A DNA stretch of 64,000 nt. Source: Rhodoblastus sp963703385 (GTDB taxonomy: Bacteria > Pseudomonadota > Alphaproteobacteria > Rhizobiales > Beijerinckiaceae). The DNA is taken from NCBI GenBank assembly GCA_963703385.1, contig OY969816.1:1364001-1428000 (forward strand). The letters run 5' to 3'. Both the position numbers and the translations under genes were made by a program. The notes under the pieces were generated by a model that worked only from the letters and a program-made list of their open reading frames with translations, had not been told where the DNA came from and made no database searches. Shown in pieces: positions 63,089 through 64,000 of the stretch (its first letter is position 1; each line of letters opens with the position of its first letter).

Positions 63089-63883
63089 ATGCGCGCTCTC
63101 CTTCTCGCGACCGTCGCTCTTGCGGCCCTGGCGGGATCGGCTTTCGCGGCTGACCTCCCCTCGACCAAGGGCGCCCCGGTTTACGTGGCGCCACCCCCGG
63201 CTTTCTCCTGGACCGGCTTCTATGTCGGCGCCGACATCGGCGGCGCTTTCGCTTCGACCAGCCTGACTGACACCGCGCTCGGGCTGACTTCGCACAGCCT
63301 CGACACTTCGGGCGTCATGGGCGGCGGCTATGTCGGCTACAACTACCAGCTGAACCAGAACTTCGTCCTCGGCGTCGAAGGCGATTTCCAGGGCACGTCC
63401 GCGAGCGCCAGCTATGGCTGGAACGTTCCCGGGACTATCAAAACCTGTTCTAAAATTAGGGTCTTCTGCACCACCACGCCCACCTCCACGAATTACAACG
63501 CCAAGACCTCGTTGGACTGGCTCGCCGCGATCAACGGCCGTGTCGGCGTCGCCTATGACCGCGCCCTGTTCTACGCCATCGGCGGCGCGGCCTGGGCGGG
63601 AACCAGCTCTTCGCTGACCGCCGTCAACTCGAGCGGCGGCTTCCTCTGGTCAGGCAGCAACAGCGACACGCTCTCCGGCTTCGATGTCGGCGCCGGCGTC
63701 GAATATGCCTTCACCCCGAACTGGGTTGGCCGCGTCGAATATCGCTACTATGATTTCGGCAATTACAATATGACCCCGATCGGCCAGGTGACGCCGTTCC
63801 GCCTGGACACCTCGGTCAACACCGTCCGTGTCGGCCTGGCTTACCTGTTCAGCTCGCCGGCTCCGGTCGTCGCCAAGTACTGA
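63089..63883 (+). CDS. Omp25-like outer-membrane beta-barrel protein, paralogue 3
   Basis: 264 residues from ATG 63089 (MRALLLATVALAALAG). Most of it matches paralogue 2 residue for residue. The difference is concentrated in the first long loop, which reads TIKTCSKIRVFCTTTPTS, shorter than in paralogue 2, and in TAVNSSGGFLW. This is what repeated duplication with loop variation would give. Ends in the barrel C-terminus TVRVGLAYLFSSPAPVVAKY. Confidence 0.92.
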   Translation: MRALLLATVALAALAGSAFAADLPSTKGAPVYVAPPPAFSWTGFYVGADIGGAFASTSLTDTALGLTSHSLDTSGVMGGGYVGYNYQLNQNFVLGVEGDFQGTSASASYGWNVPGTIKTCSKIRVFCTTTPTSTNYNAKTSLDWLAAINGRVGVAYDRALFYAIGGAAWAGTSSSLTAVNSSGGFLWSGSNSDTLSGFDVGAGVEYAFTPNWVGRVEYRYYDFGNYNMTPIGQVTPFRLDTSVNTVRVGLAYLFSSPAPVVAKY

Positions 63884-63915
63884 GATCCGCAAGGATCAGG
63901 GAATTTTCCCGATCG

Positions 63916-63945
63916 GGCCCGGTCTAACGACCGGGCCTTTCTTTT
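63916..63945 (+). terminator. Terminator after outer-membrane paralogue 3
   Basis: Stem GGCCCGGTC (63916-63924), loop TAAC, complement 63929-63937, then a T-rich run (CCTTTCTTTTT). Preceded by the same two smaller dyads as in the other copies. Confidence 0.88.
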
Positions 63946-64000
63946 TGCCGAGGCGCTGCAGCGCGGAACCCCGTCGCAAGCACGTAAAGCTCCGCCGAAT

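Overview
The window is a high-GC chromosomal segment of an alphaproteobacterium, most likely a member of the Hyphomicrobiales (Rhizobiales). The reasons are the tatA-tatB-tatC-serS-surE-pcm-LysM/LytM lipoprotein operon, the style of accB-accC, glnB-glnA and IMP dehydrogenase, a CbbY-type phosphatase, Omp25-like small outer-membrane barrels, and dispersed palindromic intergenic repeats of the kind common in that order. The genus cannot be fixed from the sequence alone.

Layout. 1-10.2 kb: FUSC membrane protein (cut by the window edge), aroQ, moeA, then the minus-strand tat-serS-surE-pcm-lipoprotein operon. 10.4-18 kb: accB-accC (accC frameshifted), a DUF815 AAA protein, tRNA-Asn, an rRNA methyltransferase/pseudouridine synthase pair, an MFS transporter. 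18-21.6 kb: cysK and a low-GC XhoI/PaeR7I-type restriction-modification pair whose nuclease has an in-frame stop. 21.9-26.4 kb: sseA, glnB-glnA, a glycine-zipper protein, an MFS transporter. 26.9-35.7 kb: hybrid histidine kinase, single-domain response regulator, parE, cytochrome b561, RhlE-type helicase, cbbY. 35.8-45.7 kb: giant AsmA/DUF3971 protein, bcp, M23 peptidase, beta-carbonic anhydrase, DUF6489 protein, acyl-CoA ligase, folD. 45.8-48.7 kb: a complete mer locus (merR, merT, merP, merA) with a readable MerR operator. 48.9-54.3 kb: aldose epimerase-like protein, an orphan amino-acid ABC ATPase, a receiver fragment, a very AT-rich gap, a PAS_5 protein, a CinA/MoaB-like protein and an FkbM methyltransferase. 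54.5-60.5 kb: guaB, a YdeI-family protein, and a cupin / BioF2-GNAT / MFS operon. 61-64 kb: three tandem outer-membrane barrel genes, each followed by the same hairpin cluster.

Most of the window is housekeeping. The strongest unexpected signal is that four independent +1 frameshifts (accC, an M23 peptidase, merR, a cinA-like gene) all lie in the hexamer GAACTC or its complement GAGTTC. Removing one base in each restores both the reading frame and a GANTC site, the target of the cell-cycle methylase CcrM. A fifth shift lies in a C homopolymer. This pattern fits methylation-linked base-calling error better than real gene loss. Other points of interest are a SerRS with an extra segment of about 65 residues in low-GC DNA, the broken R-M nuclease beside an intact methylase, 14-18 bp tandem duplications at gene boundaries, palindromic repeats that supply stop codons, and the cupin-GNAT-exporter operon.
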